Position numbers and translations under genes: made by a program. A stretch of DNA of 64,000 nucleotides from Acidianus sp. HS-5 (GTDB lineage Archaea > Thermoproteota > Thermoprotei_A > Sulfolobales > Sulfolobaceae), in NCBI RefSeq assembly GCF_021655615.1, contig NZ_AP025245.1, positions 1,984,001-2,048,000 on the forward strand, read 5' to 3'. Positions 32,000-40,576 of this stretch are shown here, piece by piece (the first letter of the stretch is position 1; every line of letters begins with the position of its first letter). Below the pieces are notes generated by a model, which worked only from the letters and a program-made list of their open reading frames with translations, searched no databases and was not told the origin of the DNA.

Positions 32000-32088
32000 C
32001 CCGCCGTAGCTCAGCCCGGTTTAGAGCGCCCGGCTGTAGATAGGGGGCAGTTACCGGGTGGTCCGGGGTTCAATTCCCCGCGGCGGGA
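32000..32088 (+). tRNA. tRNA-Tyr (anticodon GTA) with 13-nt intron
   Basis: Acceptor CCCGCCG/CGGCGGG, anticodon stem CCCGG/CCGGG, T-stem GGGG-type with TTCAATT loop. Between the anticodon stems are 20 nt: loop CTGTAG + A and a 13-nt intron (32040-32052, ATAGGGGGCAGTT) after position 37, the usual archaeal site. Discriminator A. Needs the splicing endonuclease for maturation. Confidence 0.95.
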
Positions 32089-32152
32089 CTTCCTTCTTTG
32101 CGAAAGATAGATTTTAAACTCCTTTTGCTTCAAAATCATTTAAGGTGATATT

Positions 32153-32383
32153 TTGGCAGAAACCGCACATAAGGTGCTTGCGGAATCATTAGGTAGTCTA
32201 GTTTTAGTTAAATTAAAAGGAAACAAAGAAGTAAGAGGATTATTAAAAAGCTATGATCAGCATATGAATTTAGTGCTATCAGACTCGGAAGAAATACAAA
32301 GCGACGGTAGCGGAAAGAAAATCGGAACTATAGTAATTAGAGGGGATAACGTAATTCTTATATCCCCAATACAACAATCATAA
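32153..32383 (+). CDS. Sm-like archaeal protein (SmAP/Lsm)
   Basis: 76-residue Lsm ring protein that binds U-rich RNA. Sm1 motif (LGSLVLVKLKGNKEVRGLLKSYDQHMNLVLSD) and Sm2 (GTIVIRGDNVILISP) are complete. Start is TTG 32153 (MAETAHKVLAES) preceded by GGTGAT. It forms a unit with eL37, the normal archaeal pairing, and with the aminopropyltransferase. Confidence 0.94.
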   Translation: MAETAHKVLAESLGSLVLVKLKGNKEVRGLLKSYDQHMNLVLSDSEEIQSDGSGKKIGTIVIRGDNVILISPIQQS

Positions 32384-32393
32384 GTGAGCAAGA

Positions 32394-32579
32394 ATGAAAG
32401 GAACACCATCATTTGGTAAAATGAATAAAGGCGCAACACACATTAGATGCAGGAGATGCGGAAGGAATTCTTATAATCCGAAAAAGCATTATTGTGCAGC
32501 TTGTGGGTTCGGTAAATCTAAGAAAATAAAGAGGTATAGTTGGCAAAATAAGAAGGTTAACGGAGTAAGGTTAGTTTAA
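32394..32579 (+). CDS. Ribosomal protein eL37
   Basis: 61-residue large-subunit zinc protein. MKGTPSFGKMNKGATHIRCRRCGRNSYN and YCAACGFGKSKKIKRY show the four zinc cysteines and the basic tail. Ten bases after the Sm protein; its stop abuts the next ATG. Confidence 0.95.
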   Translation: MKGTPSFGKMNKGATHIRCRRCGRNSYNPKKHYCAACGFGKSKKIKRYSWQNKKVNGVRLV

Positions 32580-33494
32580 ATGAGCCAGTTAGGGTGGAGT
32601 TGGCATTTAGAGTGGCAAAGCCCTTGTGAGTTTCATGGGCATTTAATAAACAGAGTAATTGTAGATTTGAAAACACAATATCAAAGGATTATGGTAGCAG
32701 AACTTGTAAGGTTTGGCAAAGTACTAATAATAGATGGAAAGATTCAGTCCAGTCTGGCTGATGAATACATATATCATGAAACTTTAGTTCATCCTCTTAT
32801 GCTTAGTATAGAAAATCCAGAAAATGTACTAATTTTAGGCGGGGGAGAAGGAGCAACTCTTAGAGAAGTTCTAAAGCATAAGGTTGTTAGAACTGCTACT
32901 ATGGTTGACATAGATCAAGCTGTTATAGATTTTGCTAAACAGTATTTGACAGAGTGGCACAGAGGTTCATTTGACGATAAAAGGAGTAAAATTCTCATAT
33001 CTGATGCAAAAGATTATATCGATAAGACTACAGAAAAATACGATGCAATAATCTTAGACCTAACAGACCCTATAAAAGGTAATACTTCTTATAAGCTTTA
33101 TACTAAAGAATTCTATGAAAAAGTTAAGTCTAGGCTAAACAAAGGTGGAGCAATGGTAACTCAAGCAACCTCTCCTTCATTTTCGCTGTGCGTCTTCTCA
33201 ACAGTTTTCAATACTCTTAGGCAATTGTTTAAACTAGTATCTGCGTCAATAGTTTATGTTCCAGCGTTTGACGGGTTATGGGGATTTGTTTATGCGTCAG
33301 ATTATGTGAATCCGTTATCGTTAACTAAAGATCAAATTAATAAGAGGATAAAAGATAGAATAGAAGGAGAACTAAGATTCTATGATGGAGAAACTCATGC
33401 AATGATATTTAATATGCCAAAAGATATAAGACAATACCTAGCTAATGAAAAGAGAGTATCAACTGAAGAGAACCCGATATATGTCCCAGCTTGA
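32580..33494 (+). CDS. speE: Polyamine aminopropyltransferase (spermidine synthase family)
   Basis: Transfers aminopropyl groups from decarboxylated SAM to polyamines. 304 residues: N-terminal beta hairpin domain with QRIMVAELVRFGKVLIIDGK and QSSLADEYIYHETLVHP, then a Rossmann domain with VLILGGGEGATLREVLKH, DIDQAV, SDAKDYI and the catalytic-region DLTDPIKGNT. Thermophilic archaea use such enzymes for long or branched polyamines, so the exact acceptor is uncertain. Starts directly after the eL37 stop. Confidence 0.92.
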   Translation: MSQLGWSWHLEWQSPCEFHGHLINRVIVDLKTQYQRIMVAELVRFGKVLIIDGKIQSSLADEYIYHETLVHPLMLSIENPENVLILGGGEGATLREVLKHKVVRTATMVDIDQAVIDFAKQYLTEWHRGSFDDKRSKILISDAKDYIDKTTEKYDAIILDLTDPIKGNTSYKLYTKEFYEKVKSRLNKGGAMVTQATSPSFSLCVFSTVFNTLRQLFKLVSASIVYVPAFDGLWGFVYASDYVNPLSLTKDQINKRIKDRIEGELRFYDGETHAMIFNMPKDIRQYLANEKRVSTEENPIYVPA

Positions 33495-33525
33495 TTTTTA
33501 AGTCCTAATTTCTAATTTTATAGTT

Positions 33526-33635
33526 GCCGGGATGCCCGAGCGGACCTAAGGGGGTAGGCTCGAGACCATTTCCAGCTAAAAAGCGAGCGACCTACTGTCC
33601 GAAAGGACACGCGGGTTCGAATCCCGCTCCCGGCG
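33526..33635 (+). tRNA. tRNA-Ser (anticodon CGA) with ~25-nt intron
   Basis: Acceptor GCCGGGA/TCCCGGC, discriminator G. Anticodon stem GTAGG/CCTAC encloses 32 nt: loop CTCGAG + A plus an intron of about 25 nt (near 33567-33591). Long variable arm TGTCCGAAAGGACA, as in serine tRNAs; T-loop TTCGAAT. Four bases before tRNA-Leu, so probably one transcript. Confidence 0.93.
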
Positions 33636-33639
33636 TATT

Positions 33640-33724
33640 GCGGGGATGCCCGAGCTAGGACGAAGGGGGTAGGCTCAGGCCCTACTGGTGTAGGCCTTCG
33701 CGGGTTCGAATCCCGCTCCCCGCA
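33640..33724 (+). tRNA. tRNA-Leu (anticodon CAG)
   Basis: 85 nt, acceptor GCGGGGA/TCCCCGC, discriminator A, anticodon stem GTAGG/CCTAC with loop CTCAGGC giving CAG, long variable arm, T-stem GCGGG/CCCGC. No intron. It follows tRNA-Ser by four bases. Confidence 0.95.
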
Positions 33725-33916
33725 TCTCCTGTGATTTTCAAGTTAATGATTGAAACTCTTAGCAATATTGTTATAAAGGAAATATTGAAGTGCAAAGTAA
33801 TAATTAATTTGATTTTTATTTATTAATATAGAATAAGGGTATAGTATATGATTTAATTATCTCTTTCATCCTAGCCTAATAAAATGAAAAGTTTAATACT
33901 TGATAGTATTAACGCA
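33725..33916. other. Spacer between convergent tRNA-Leu genes
   Basis: 192 AT-rich bases between tRNA-Leu(CAG) on plus and tRNA-Leu(TAA) on minus. I find no ORF of note and no RNA signature. T-rich tracts for both transcripts (such as GATTTTTATTTATT) are present. Confidence 0.5.
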
Positions 33917-34022
<106 letters not shown>

Positions 34023-34253
34023 ACGTGAATAGAAATTAGAATGTACTACTTAAATGTTTTTCCATAGTCTTTATAGAGGGTATCTAAGAAACTTATTACC
34101 ATATTGTTTTCTAAGTCTTTTTGTATAGAATAATGTAATTGAAAATAGGCCAGTCATGATTCTTTTAATTTGCCTTCTTAGAAAGATGAAGGTCCTTACA
34201 ATCTCGACCAAAAATTTAATTACAGGAATGTTTATGCTATTTTGGGTAAGATT

Positions 34254-34553
34254 ATGGTATCACATTCAAAAGGCAATAGGACTAGGTCAAGGAATCTTTT
34301 AAGGAAATCTCCCAGAGAGAGAGGAGCTATTCCGTCTTTAAGTTTGTTAATGTACGACTATAAGCCAGGAGATAAAGTTATCATTAAGATAAATTCTGCA
34401 ATCCATAACGGAATGCCTCATAGAAGATTTCATGGTAGAGTTGCGGAAGTCGTAGGTAAAAGAGGTAGAGCTTACGAGTTAAAACTTCATATTGGCAATA
34501 AGGAAAAACTAATAATTGTAAGGCCAGAGCATCTTAGGTTATTTAAGCAGTGA
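34254..34553 (+). CDS. Ribosomal protein eL21
   Basis: About 99 residues. MVSHSKGNRTRSRNLLRKSP, YKPGDKVIIKINSAIHNGMPHRRFHGRV and IIVRPEHLRLF are diagnostic of archaeal eL21. I use ATG 34254, which gives the family's normal N terminus; TTG 34242 is also in frame and has a TATA-like AAATTTAAT 26 bases upstream. First gene of a unit with rpo4, DUF655 and ksgA. Confidence 0.94.
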   Translation: MVSHSKGNRTRSRNLLRKSPRERGAIPSLSLLMYDYKPGDKVIIKINSAIHNGMPHRRFHGRVAEVVGKRGRAYELKLHIGNKEKLIIVRPEHLRLFKQ

Positions 34554-34559
34554 GGTAGA

Positions 34560-34901
34560 TTGTCTTCAGTTATTGTAGAGGATGAACATTATATTCCTTA
34601 TTCCGTAGCTAGGAAATATGTATACGAGCTAATTAAAAATGGTAACAATTCAAGTATTCTTCAAAGAACATATGAGTATCTTAATGCCATAAATAAATGC
34701 GGGGAAGAAGACGCCATAAAACTTATGGGCGAGTTATCTCAGTTTGTAGAAAAAGAGGAAATCCGAGCTGTTATAGCAAGTATATGCCCAAGTACAATAG
34801 ACGAGGTTAGAAGCATTTTAGCTTTAGATAGTAAAAATTACAGCCAGGAAATTCTAGAAAAAATTGTAGAGCTTGTTAAGAAGTATCTTCAAAAAGGTTG
34901 A
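34560..34901 (+). CDS. rpo4: RNA polymerase subunit Rpo4 (RpoF)
   Basis: 113 residues. Forms the stalk of archaeal RNA polymerase with Rpo7. SVARKYVYELIKNG, QRTYEYLNAINKCG and the C-terminal HRDC-like helices (IASICPSTIDEVRSILALD) match Rpb4. Start is TTG six bases after the eL21 stop. The eL21-rpo4-DUF655-ksgA order is an archaeal standard. Confidence 0.92.
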   Translation: MSSVIVEDEHYIPYSVARKYVYELIKNGNNSSILQRTYEYLNAINKCGEEDAIKLMGELSQFVEKEEIRAVIASICPSTIDEVRSILALDSKNYSQEILEKIVELVKKYLQKG

Positions 34902-34939
34902 TATTTTTTATTAAGCTAAGCGTAATTGATTATAGTGGA

Positions 34940-35596
34940 ATGATGGCAGAGAATAGGAGACCGTATGAAAGGAAAAATGAAAGGAGAGTTGAAAGGAGAG
35001 AGAAGTTTGCGTATGTTCTAGATTATTTGAGGGAAGGTAATCCCTTAGATAAGCATAAAATTCACAAGAATAGACCTTTTGCTCAGTTACTTGGGGCAGA
35101 TTATTTCATGTTGATGGAAGCCTCTACAAGTAGGGAATTACAACTTGAAGAGGAGATTGATTTAGAAGATCCCTCTTTTGGTGTTAAGGTAGATTTCATA
35201 ATTTCTTATGATGATTTAACTTCAGTGGCTAAGGATACTTTAATTAGAGTTATTAAAAAAATAATTGGTGAGAAAGAAAAATTGTTTGTAGAATTCTTTA
35301 ATAAATCGGAGCCATTAACTCTTAAGCTCCACGCTTTAGAGCTCTTACCGGGTATTGGTAAAAAGACTTTAAGGGAAATTTTAGAAGAAAGGAAAAAGAA
35401 GCCTTTCGAATCGTTTAAAGATATAGAAGATAGGACTGGTATAAAAAACATAGTCGACATAATAACTGAGAGAATAATTATTGAAATAGAGAGGAAGGAT
35501 AAGTATTATTTATTTGCTTATCCTATAGATCATAGAAAACCTCAAGCTGGACAACAAGAAATTATTTATGTAGGATATTTGGAGAAGTTAAAATGA
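34940..35596 (+). CDS. DUF655 RNA-binding-like protein
   Basis: About 218 residues. A basic N-terminal stretch (NRRPYERKNERRVERREKFA) leads to an OB-like domain (YVLDYLREGNPLDKH, RPFAQLLGADYFMLMEAS) and a tandem HhH region (LHALELLPGIGKKTLREILE, FESFKDIEDRTGI). Conserved in archaea next to ksgA and rpo4, suggesting ribosome or rRNA work, though function is unproven. ATG 34940 is chosen; the frame is open from TTG 34898 overlapping rpo4. Overlaps ksgA by ATGA. Confidence 0.82.
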   Translation: MMAENRRPYERKNERRVERREKFAYVLDYLREGNPLDKHKIHKNRPFAQLLGADYFMLMEASTSRELQLEEEIDLEDPSFGVKVDFIISYDDLTSVAKDTLIRVIKKIIGEKEKLFVEFFNKSEPLTLKLHALELLPGIGKKTLREILEERKKKPFESFKDIEDRTGIKNIVDIITERIIIEIERKDKYYLFAYPIDHRKPQAGQQEIIYVGYLEKLK

Positions 35597-36249
35597 GACT
35601 TTCACAAAATTTTTTAATTAATACCTTTTTTATTTCCAAATTTTCATCTTATATTGAGAAAAATATAAAGCCAATAATTGAAGTTGGTTGCGGAAAAGGT
35701 AGTATTTCTAAATTCATTAATCCTGATTTATGCGTAGAGATCGATGAGAATCTTATTAAATATATTAAGGATTATAACCTTATTATATCAGATGCTAGAT
35801 TCTTACCTATAAGAAGAGGTCAAATAGTCTCTTCATTACCTTACTCTATTACTGAAGATTTTTTCCTAGAAGTAAGTAAATTGGACGAAATACAGTATTT
35901 AGCATTAATTTTACAAAAGGATTTTATAGATAAAATTTTAAATTATGCTACTTATATATCCTTTATACTAAATTATATTTTTGATATTTGGGCGCACGAG
36001 ACTGTTCCACCTTCAGCTTTTGACCCTAGACCTAAAGTTTACTCCATTATAGTGACATTTAAGAGGAAAAGAAAATATAATGCAAGAATAGACGAGTATT
36101 TGAAATGTGTTAGTAGATTTAGAAATAAGAGGTTAAAAAATGTAGGAGAATATTGTGGATTTATTTCTAGGAGTGAAAAAAGAGTGAGGGAGTTTAAACC
36201 TTGTCAAGTTATAGAATTATTGAATTTAATGGGATTAAACTATGCTTAA
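35593..36249 (+). CDS. ksgA: KsgA/Dim1-type rRNA adenine dimethyltransferase, short and divergent
   Basis: Dimethylates two adjacent adenines in the last hairpin of 16S rRNA. 218 residues, shorter than the usual 260-280. Present: SQNFLINTFF, SAM motif IIEVGCGKGSISKF, DLCVEIDENL, SDARFLPI, PPSAFDPRPKV and a reduced C-terminal domain with FRNKRLKNV. The catalytic motif reads SLPYSITED where the family has N(L/I)PY. Context (rpo4, DUF655, HemK2) supports the assignment; whether it still dimethylates is open. Confidence 0.83.
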   Translation: MRLSQNFLINTFFISKFSSYIEKNIKPIIEVGCGKGSISKFINPDLCVEIDENLIKYIKDYNLIISDARFLPIRRGQIVSSLPYSITEDFFLEVSKLDEIQYLALILQKDFIDKILNYATYISFILNYIFDIWAHETVPPSAFDPRPKVYSIIVTFKRKRKYNARIDEYLKCVSRFRNKRLKNVGEYCGFISRSEKRVREFKPCQVIELLNLMGLNYA

Positions 36250-36794
36250 ACGAGGAAGTTTACGAACCTGCAGAAGATACGGAATTGTTACTTTCTATTC
36301 TTAAAATTAAAAAAGGAGAGAACATCATAGAAGTAGGATCTGGAACTGGTATTCTTAGTATTATTTCAGCTAAGATGGGAGGAAAAGTATATTCCGTAGA
36401 TATTAATCCTTTTGCAACTTTATCAACTTTGTGTAGTTCTAAACTTAACAGCGTAGACATAAACGTTATTAATTGTGATATGCTAACATGTTTTAGAAAT
36501 AAAATATTCGACGTAGGTATATTCAATCCCCCTTATTTGCCCTTTGAGGAATATGATGATTGGGTAAAATATAGTTGGTCTGGGGGCAAATCTGGGTCAG
36601 ATGTTTTAATCAGATTTCTTAACACTATCACAGCTAGAAGGTTGTATATATTATATTCTTCTTTATCAGACGAAGATAAAATTATGGAAGTTTTAGGAAA
36701 AAGGAAGATGAAAATTAATAGGAAAATGGAAAAAACTTTTGGTTTTGAAAGGCTTATAGCATTAGAGCTTGATGCTAAGGTTAGTATTAGTTGA
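36201..36794 (+). CDS. HemK2/N6AMT1-type glutamine methyltransferase
   Basis: Likely methylates the GGQ glutamine of the archaeal release factor aRF1. 197 residues: NEEVYEPAEDTELLLSIL, SAM motif NIIEVGSGTGILSII, SVDINPFA and the catalytic NPPYLPFEEYDDW. The NPPY motif marks amide-nitrogen methylases. The start is uncertain: TTG 36201 overlaps ksgA by 49 bases. It sits between rRNA and tRNA methylases. Confidence 0.87.
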   Translation: MSSYRIIEFNGIKLCLNEEVYEPAEDTELLLSILKIKKGENIIEVGSGTGILSIISAKMGGKVYSVDINPFATLSTLCSSKLNSVDINVINCDMLTCFRNKIFDVGIFNPPYLPFEEYDDWVKYSWSGGKSGSDVLIRFLNTITARRLYILYSSLSDEDKIMEVLGKRKMKINRKMEKTFGFERLIALELDAKVSIS

Positions 36795-37458
36795 GCCTGA
36801 AGGAGAGTATAATGTAGGTTTCATAGCTAGGTTGTGTAAAAATTTTGAAGTCAATGAACTATTTATTGTAAGGCCAAAATGTAATATTAACTCGGCTATA
36901 AAATTTTCCGCTAGAGGAGAAGATATTTTACGTAGTGCTAAGATTGTAGACACATACGAGGAGGCATTACAAGGTACAGGCATAAAAATTGCTACTTCTA
37001 GTATTGCTAATAATAAAGGGGATATTTTGCGAAAAGCTATATTTCCCTGGGAATTATCAAGTATAATGAAATCCGAAAGAGTAGCACTAATTTTTGGTAG
37101 AGAAAGTGTAGGACTGACAAGGGAAGAGATTAGCAAAGCTGATTTTCTTCTTTTTATACCTGCTAACCCTGCATATCCTACTCTTAATCTATCTCATGCA
37201 GTAGGCATTGTGTTATATGAAATTTGGAAAGCGAAGCATGAAATTAAGCCTAAAATGACTAAAGAATCTATAGATCTTCTAGATAAATACTCCAAAATTC
37301 TCTACGGATTGATTAGAAAAAGTGACGAAGATTACGCATTATATATCGCGTTAAAAAGAGCCTTAATTAAGGGAATAAATGATGAGGAAGAAGCCAGAAC
37401 TGTAATAAAATTTCTTAGGAAGCTTTATACAAAATTTTTGCATGAGGATAAAGAATGA
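36772..37458 (+). CDS. trmJ: TrmJ-type tRNA 2'-O-methyltransferase (position 32)
   Basis: SPOUT enzyme that methylates ribose 32 of the anticodon loop. About 228 residues: LVLVEPEGEYNVGFIARLCK, LFIVRPKC, ALIFGRESVGLTREEISKAD and the knot end LLFIPANPAYPTLNLSHAVGIVLYE. A C-terminal helical extension follows. Archaeal TrmJ from Sulfolobus has been characterised for residue 32. ATG 36772 is preferred to the TTG three bases before; it overlaps the HemK2 end by 23 bases. Confidence 0.87.
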   Translation: MLRLVLVEPEGEYNVGFIARLCKNFEVNELFIVRPKCNINSAIKFSARGEDILRSAKIVDTYEEALQGTGIKIATSSIANNKGDILRKAIFPWELSSIMKSERVALIFGRESVGLTREEISKADFLLFIPANPAYPTLNLSHAVGIVLYEIWKAKHEIKPKMTKESIDLLDKYSKILYGLIRKSDEDYALYIALKRALIKGINDEEEARTVIKFLRKLYTKFLHEDKE

Positions 37459-37459
37459 T

Positions 37460-37469
37460 CTTATATACC
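37460..37469 (+). promoter_or_regulatory. TATA box of eS1
   Basis: CTTATATACC centred 27 bases before the eS1 ATG at 37492, standard leaderless spacing. Confidence 0.6.
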
Positions 37470-37491
37470 CAAATAATACATGATTCTATAA

Positions 37492-38118
37492 ATGTCGTCG
37501 AAATCCACAAGTGCAATTAGAGATAAATGGAAGTTAAAAAAATGGTATACTATATTAGCTCCTAAAGTATTTGGAGAGGTAGTATTAGGGTCAACGCCGG
37601 CTTTTGATGTTTCTTATACTATAGGTAGAAAAGTAGAAACTACGCTTTATGACTTAACAGGAGACTTTAGCATGGTTTATGTTCATCTGTATTTTAAGGT
37701 ATTATCGCATGACGGTGATAAGTTAATAACTAGCTTTTATGGGCATGAATTATCCAGAGATTATGTAAGATCTTTAGTTAGGAGGAAGAGCTCTAAGGTT
37801 AATGAGATTGCAGACGTAATAACTAAGGACGGTTATTCATTACGTGTGAAAGGTCTTGCATTAACTACATATAGAGTACATAGAGAACAGAGGACTGCAA
37901 TAAGAAAGATTATTGAAGATTTAATAAAGAAGGATGCAGAAGAGCGTACATTTGATGAATTTATTCAAGACATGGTATTTGGAAAGTTAGCTAATGATAT
38001 ATTCAACGAAGCTAAGAAGATAGCTCCTTTAAGGAAAGTTGAAATAGAGAAATCAAAGCTACTTAAGGTTCCTTCTCAGGAGGTCACAATTGCAAGTAAT
38101 AATCCTAGCAGCGGGTAA
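37492..38118 (+). CDS. Ribosomal protein eS1 (S3Ae)
   Basis: 208-residue small-subunit protein. IRDKWKLKKWYTILAPKVFG, IGRKVETTLYDLTGDFS, KVLSHDGDKLITSFYGHELSRDY and RRKSSKVNEIADV are diagnostic. It has its own promoter. Its last 29 bases also encode the start of the GlmU-like gene in another frame. Confidence 0.95.
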   Translation: MSSKSTSAIRDKWKLKKWYTILAPKVFGEVVLGSTPAFDVSYTIGRKVETTLYDLTGDFSMVYVHLYFKVLSHDGDKLITSFYGHELSRDYVRSLVRRKSSKVNEIADVITKDGYSLRVKGLALTTYRVHREQRTAIRKIIEDLIKKDAEERTFDEFIQDMVFGKLANDIFNEAKKIAPLRKVEIEKSKLLKVPSQEVTIASNNPSSG

Positions 38119-39304
38119 AGGAGAAAGATTAGAACCTATTACTCATACGAGACCCAAGCCTTTTATTCCACTTTTAGGCTCTACGTTAATTGAAAATACA
38201 ATTACTTTTATTAAAAAAAAGGCGGATAGTGAAATTTTAGTAGTTGTTCCATCAGAATATCCTAAAGAATATGAAGAGTTTTATTCTCGACTTAAAGGTG
38301 TTAAATTAGTTAAGCAAAAAAATGATTATGGTACAGCATCTGCACTATTAAGCGTAAGAAGCGAGATTAAAGATGATGAAATTCTTTTAATATACGGAGA
38401 TATTCTTGTTAATACCGAAGCAATAGGAAGAATTTATTCAGCAAAGTGTAATGCCATTCTAGGAGTAAAAGTAAATAATCCACAAGAATTCGGTGTGTTA
38501 AATATTTCCGAGACTGGGTATTTAAAAAACATAATAGAGAAGCCTCAAAATCCCCCGTCTAATCTAATAAATGGAGGAATTTATAAATTAAATATTAAGA
38601 TATTTGATTATTTAGATAAAATTCCTAAGTCTGTTAGAGGAGAGTATGAGCTACCAGATGCCATAAATTTATTTTCTCATGAAAATAGGGTGGAAATAGT
38701 AAAATATGATGGGTTATGGATGGATGTAGGTAAACCTTGGGAGATAATTGATGCTAACAAGGTTGTATTGGACTTAGAACAACCAAGAATTAATGGTGAA
38801 GTAGAGGAAGGAGTAATAATTAAAGGTAAAGCCATAATTGAAGAAGGTGCAAAAGTTCTTCATGGGACCTATATTGAAGGCCCTGTTTTTATAGGTAAAA
38901 ATTCGATAGTAGGGCCTAACAGTTACTTAAGGCCTTATACGGTATTATGTGGAGATAATAGGGTAGGAGCATCAGTGGAAATAAAGGAGTCAGTAATAAT
39001 GGAAAAAACTAAAGTTCCGCATTTAAGCTATGTAGGAGACAGTGTTATTTCTGAAGATGTTAATTTCGGTGCTGGTACTCTGGTAGCGAATTTACGTTTT
39101 GACGAATCAGAAGTTAAGGTTTATGTTAAAGGTGAGAGAGTATCTTCTGGAAGAAGAAAATTAGGGACTTTCGTAGGAGCTCATGTTAGAACTGGGATAA
39201 ACGTGTCCATTTTACCAGGAGTTAAGATAGGGGCATATGCTAGAATTTATCCTAGCGCTGTTGTAAATAGAGACGTTAAAAAGGGAGAATTCTTTAAAGG
39301 TTAA
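38090..39304 (+). CDS. Bifunctional sugar-1-phosphate nucleotidylyltransferase/acetyltransferase (GlmU-like)
   Basis: Makes UDP-N-acetylhexosamines. 404 residues. N-terminal nucleotidyltransferase: VIILAAGKGERLEPITHTRPKP, YGTASALLS, LLIYGDILVN, EKPQNPPSNLINGGIYKLN, WMDVGKPWEI. C-terminal left-handed beta helix (about 240-404) with IGPNSYLRPYT, HLSYVGDSVI, FGAGTLVANL and RTGINVSILPGVKIGAYARI. Very close in layout to Sulfurisphaera tokodaii ST0452, which acetylates glucosamine- and galactosamine-1-phosphate. TTG start inside eS1. Confidence 0.9.
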   Translation: MQVIILAAGKGERLEPITHTRPKPFIPLLGSTLIENTITFIKKKADSEILVVVPSEYPKEYEEFYSRLKGVKLVKQKNDYGTASALLSVRSEIKDDEILLIYGDILVNTEAIGRIYSAKCNAILGVKVNNPQEFGVLNISETGYLKNIIEKPQNPPSNLINGGIYKLNIKIFDYLDKIPKSVRGEYELPDAINLFSHENRVEIVKYDGLWMDVGKPWEIIDANKVVLDLEQPRINGEVEEGVIIKGKAIIEEGAKVLHGTYIEGPVFIGKNSIVGPNSYLRPYTVLCGDNRVGASVEIKESVIMEKTKVPHLSYVGDSVISEDVNFGAGTLVANLRFDESEVKVYVKGERVSSGRRKLGTFVGAHVRTGINVSILPGVKIGAYARIYPSAVVNRDVKKGEFFKG

Positions 39305-40506
39305 CCATGGGCTAGACTTGATACAATCTTTATTACATCTCTATCTTGTAATTGGTAATTTTCCCCTACTCTGATTTTCTTTCTAGCATCTATAGCATAT
39401 AAAAATCCTTTAGCTAAATCACTATGTATTGCAGCTGCTAATTCCTTCGGTGTAGATCCTTTTTTAATTAAAATGGCATCTGGTAATACATTACCATTTC
39501 TATCTGTTAGTTTTCTTTCGTCTTCAACAGGAAAGACTGTAATCATATTTAAAGCTCCAAATACAGCCTCATTTATAGCTTGCTGAACTCCGGTATTTCC
39601 ATATACATCCAAGACGTTAGTTTTTATATAATCTAATGCCTTGCGTTGTTTCTCTGGTAGGCCGATAGATTTTATTTTGAACTCCTTTTCTCCCGGAATG
39701 TAATCTATTAAACCATTTTTTGCAGCTTTTCTTAATGCTAATTCGGCCTCTGCACTGGTCGGAACAATGAATTTGTATTTCTCCTTTAATCTATCTATAT
39801 TTTTCCTAGCTACTTGAATATCATCTTTATTTGCTGCTATAATGATAGGTTTTGAGACTTGTCTTAAAGTGATTCCGAACTTTCTTATATCTTCTTCGTT
39901 CCATTGCATGAATTTTATATTTTCTAACTTGCTCTCTTTTAAACTTTGAATTATCTCTTCTCTATTTACAGATAGGCCAGATAGCTTACCAAGTAAAGCA
40001 TCTATTTGATCTTTATTTCCTAAATCGCTTATTCTTGCAAATTTTTCCCAATCTTTCTTTATAATCGAGATAAACCACTCATTTATTTCGTCCTCAACAA
40101 ATTTTATGTCTTCTTCCGGGTCTCTACTACCTGATTCTACTGTTACTCCTTCTTCGTTGGTAGAACCGCTAGCGTCTATTACGTGAATTAAAACGTCGGC
40201 TTTTCTTAAGTCGTCTAAAAATTTATTTCCTAATCCTCTTCCCTCATGGGCTCCAGGTATTAATCCTGCTACGTCCACTAGTTTTATTGGGATAAATCTA
40301 TAATCTTCTATACAAATTGAGTTCTTAGGGTTACATTTAACTTTAAACTCATTATGTACACATAAGGTTTTAACGTATGCCATTCCTACATTTGGTTCTA
40401 TGGTAACGAAAGGTCGATTAGCTATTTCTACATCTACTAATGTAGCTGCAGAGAAGAAAGTACTTTTGCCAACATTTGTCTTTCCTATAAGTCCTACTGT
40501 AATCAT
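39301..40506 (-). CDS. YchF-type GTPase/ATPase with TGS domain
   Basis: About 401 residues. G1 GLIGKTNVGKSTFF, G3 LVDVAGLIPGAHEGRGLGNK, an alpha-helical hairpin insertion, NKDD-type ANKDDIQ, then a C-terminal TGS domain (about 320-401, PDAILIKKGSTPKELAAAIH, FLYAIDARKKIRVG). Archaeal members associate with ribosomes. I use ATG 40506 (MITVGLIGKT); the open frame reaches 40536. Convergent with the GlmU-like gene, overlapping by four bases. Confidence 0.92.
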   Translation of the reverse strand: MITVGLIGKTNVGKSTFFSAATLVDVEIANRPFVTIEPNVGMAYVKTLCVHNEFKVKCNPKNSICIEDYRFIPIKLVDVAGLIPGAHEGRGLGNKFLDDLRKADVLIHVIDASGSTNEEGVTVESGSRDPEEDIKFVEDEINEWFISIIKKDWEKFARISDLGNKDQIDALLGKLSGLSVNREEIIQSLKESKLENIKFMQWNEEDIRKFGITLRQVSKPIIIAANKDDIQVARKNIDRLKEKYKFIVPTSAEAELALRKAAKNGLIDYIPGEKEFKIKSIGLPEKQRKALDYIKTNVLDVYGNTGVQQAINEAVFGALNMITVFPVEDERKLTDRNGNVLPDAILIKKGSTPKELAAAIHSDLAKGFLYAIDARKKIRVGENYQLQDRDVIKIVSSLAHG

Positions 40507-40576
40507 GAATTTCCTCCTAATTAAGATAGACATCACTCTTTTTAATTAGTTATTCTATTTTGAAGAGGAGAAGATA

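Noticed and set aside
36201..36249. Frameshift joining KsgA and the HemK2-like gene
   Set aside because: Both proteins are complete for their families and the overlap is like other coupled pairs in the window.
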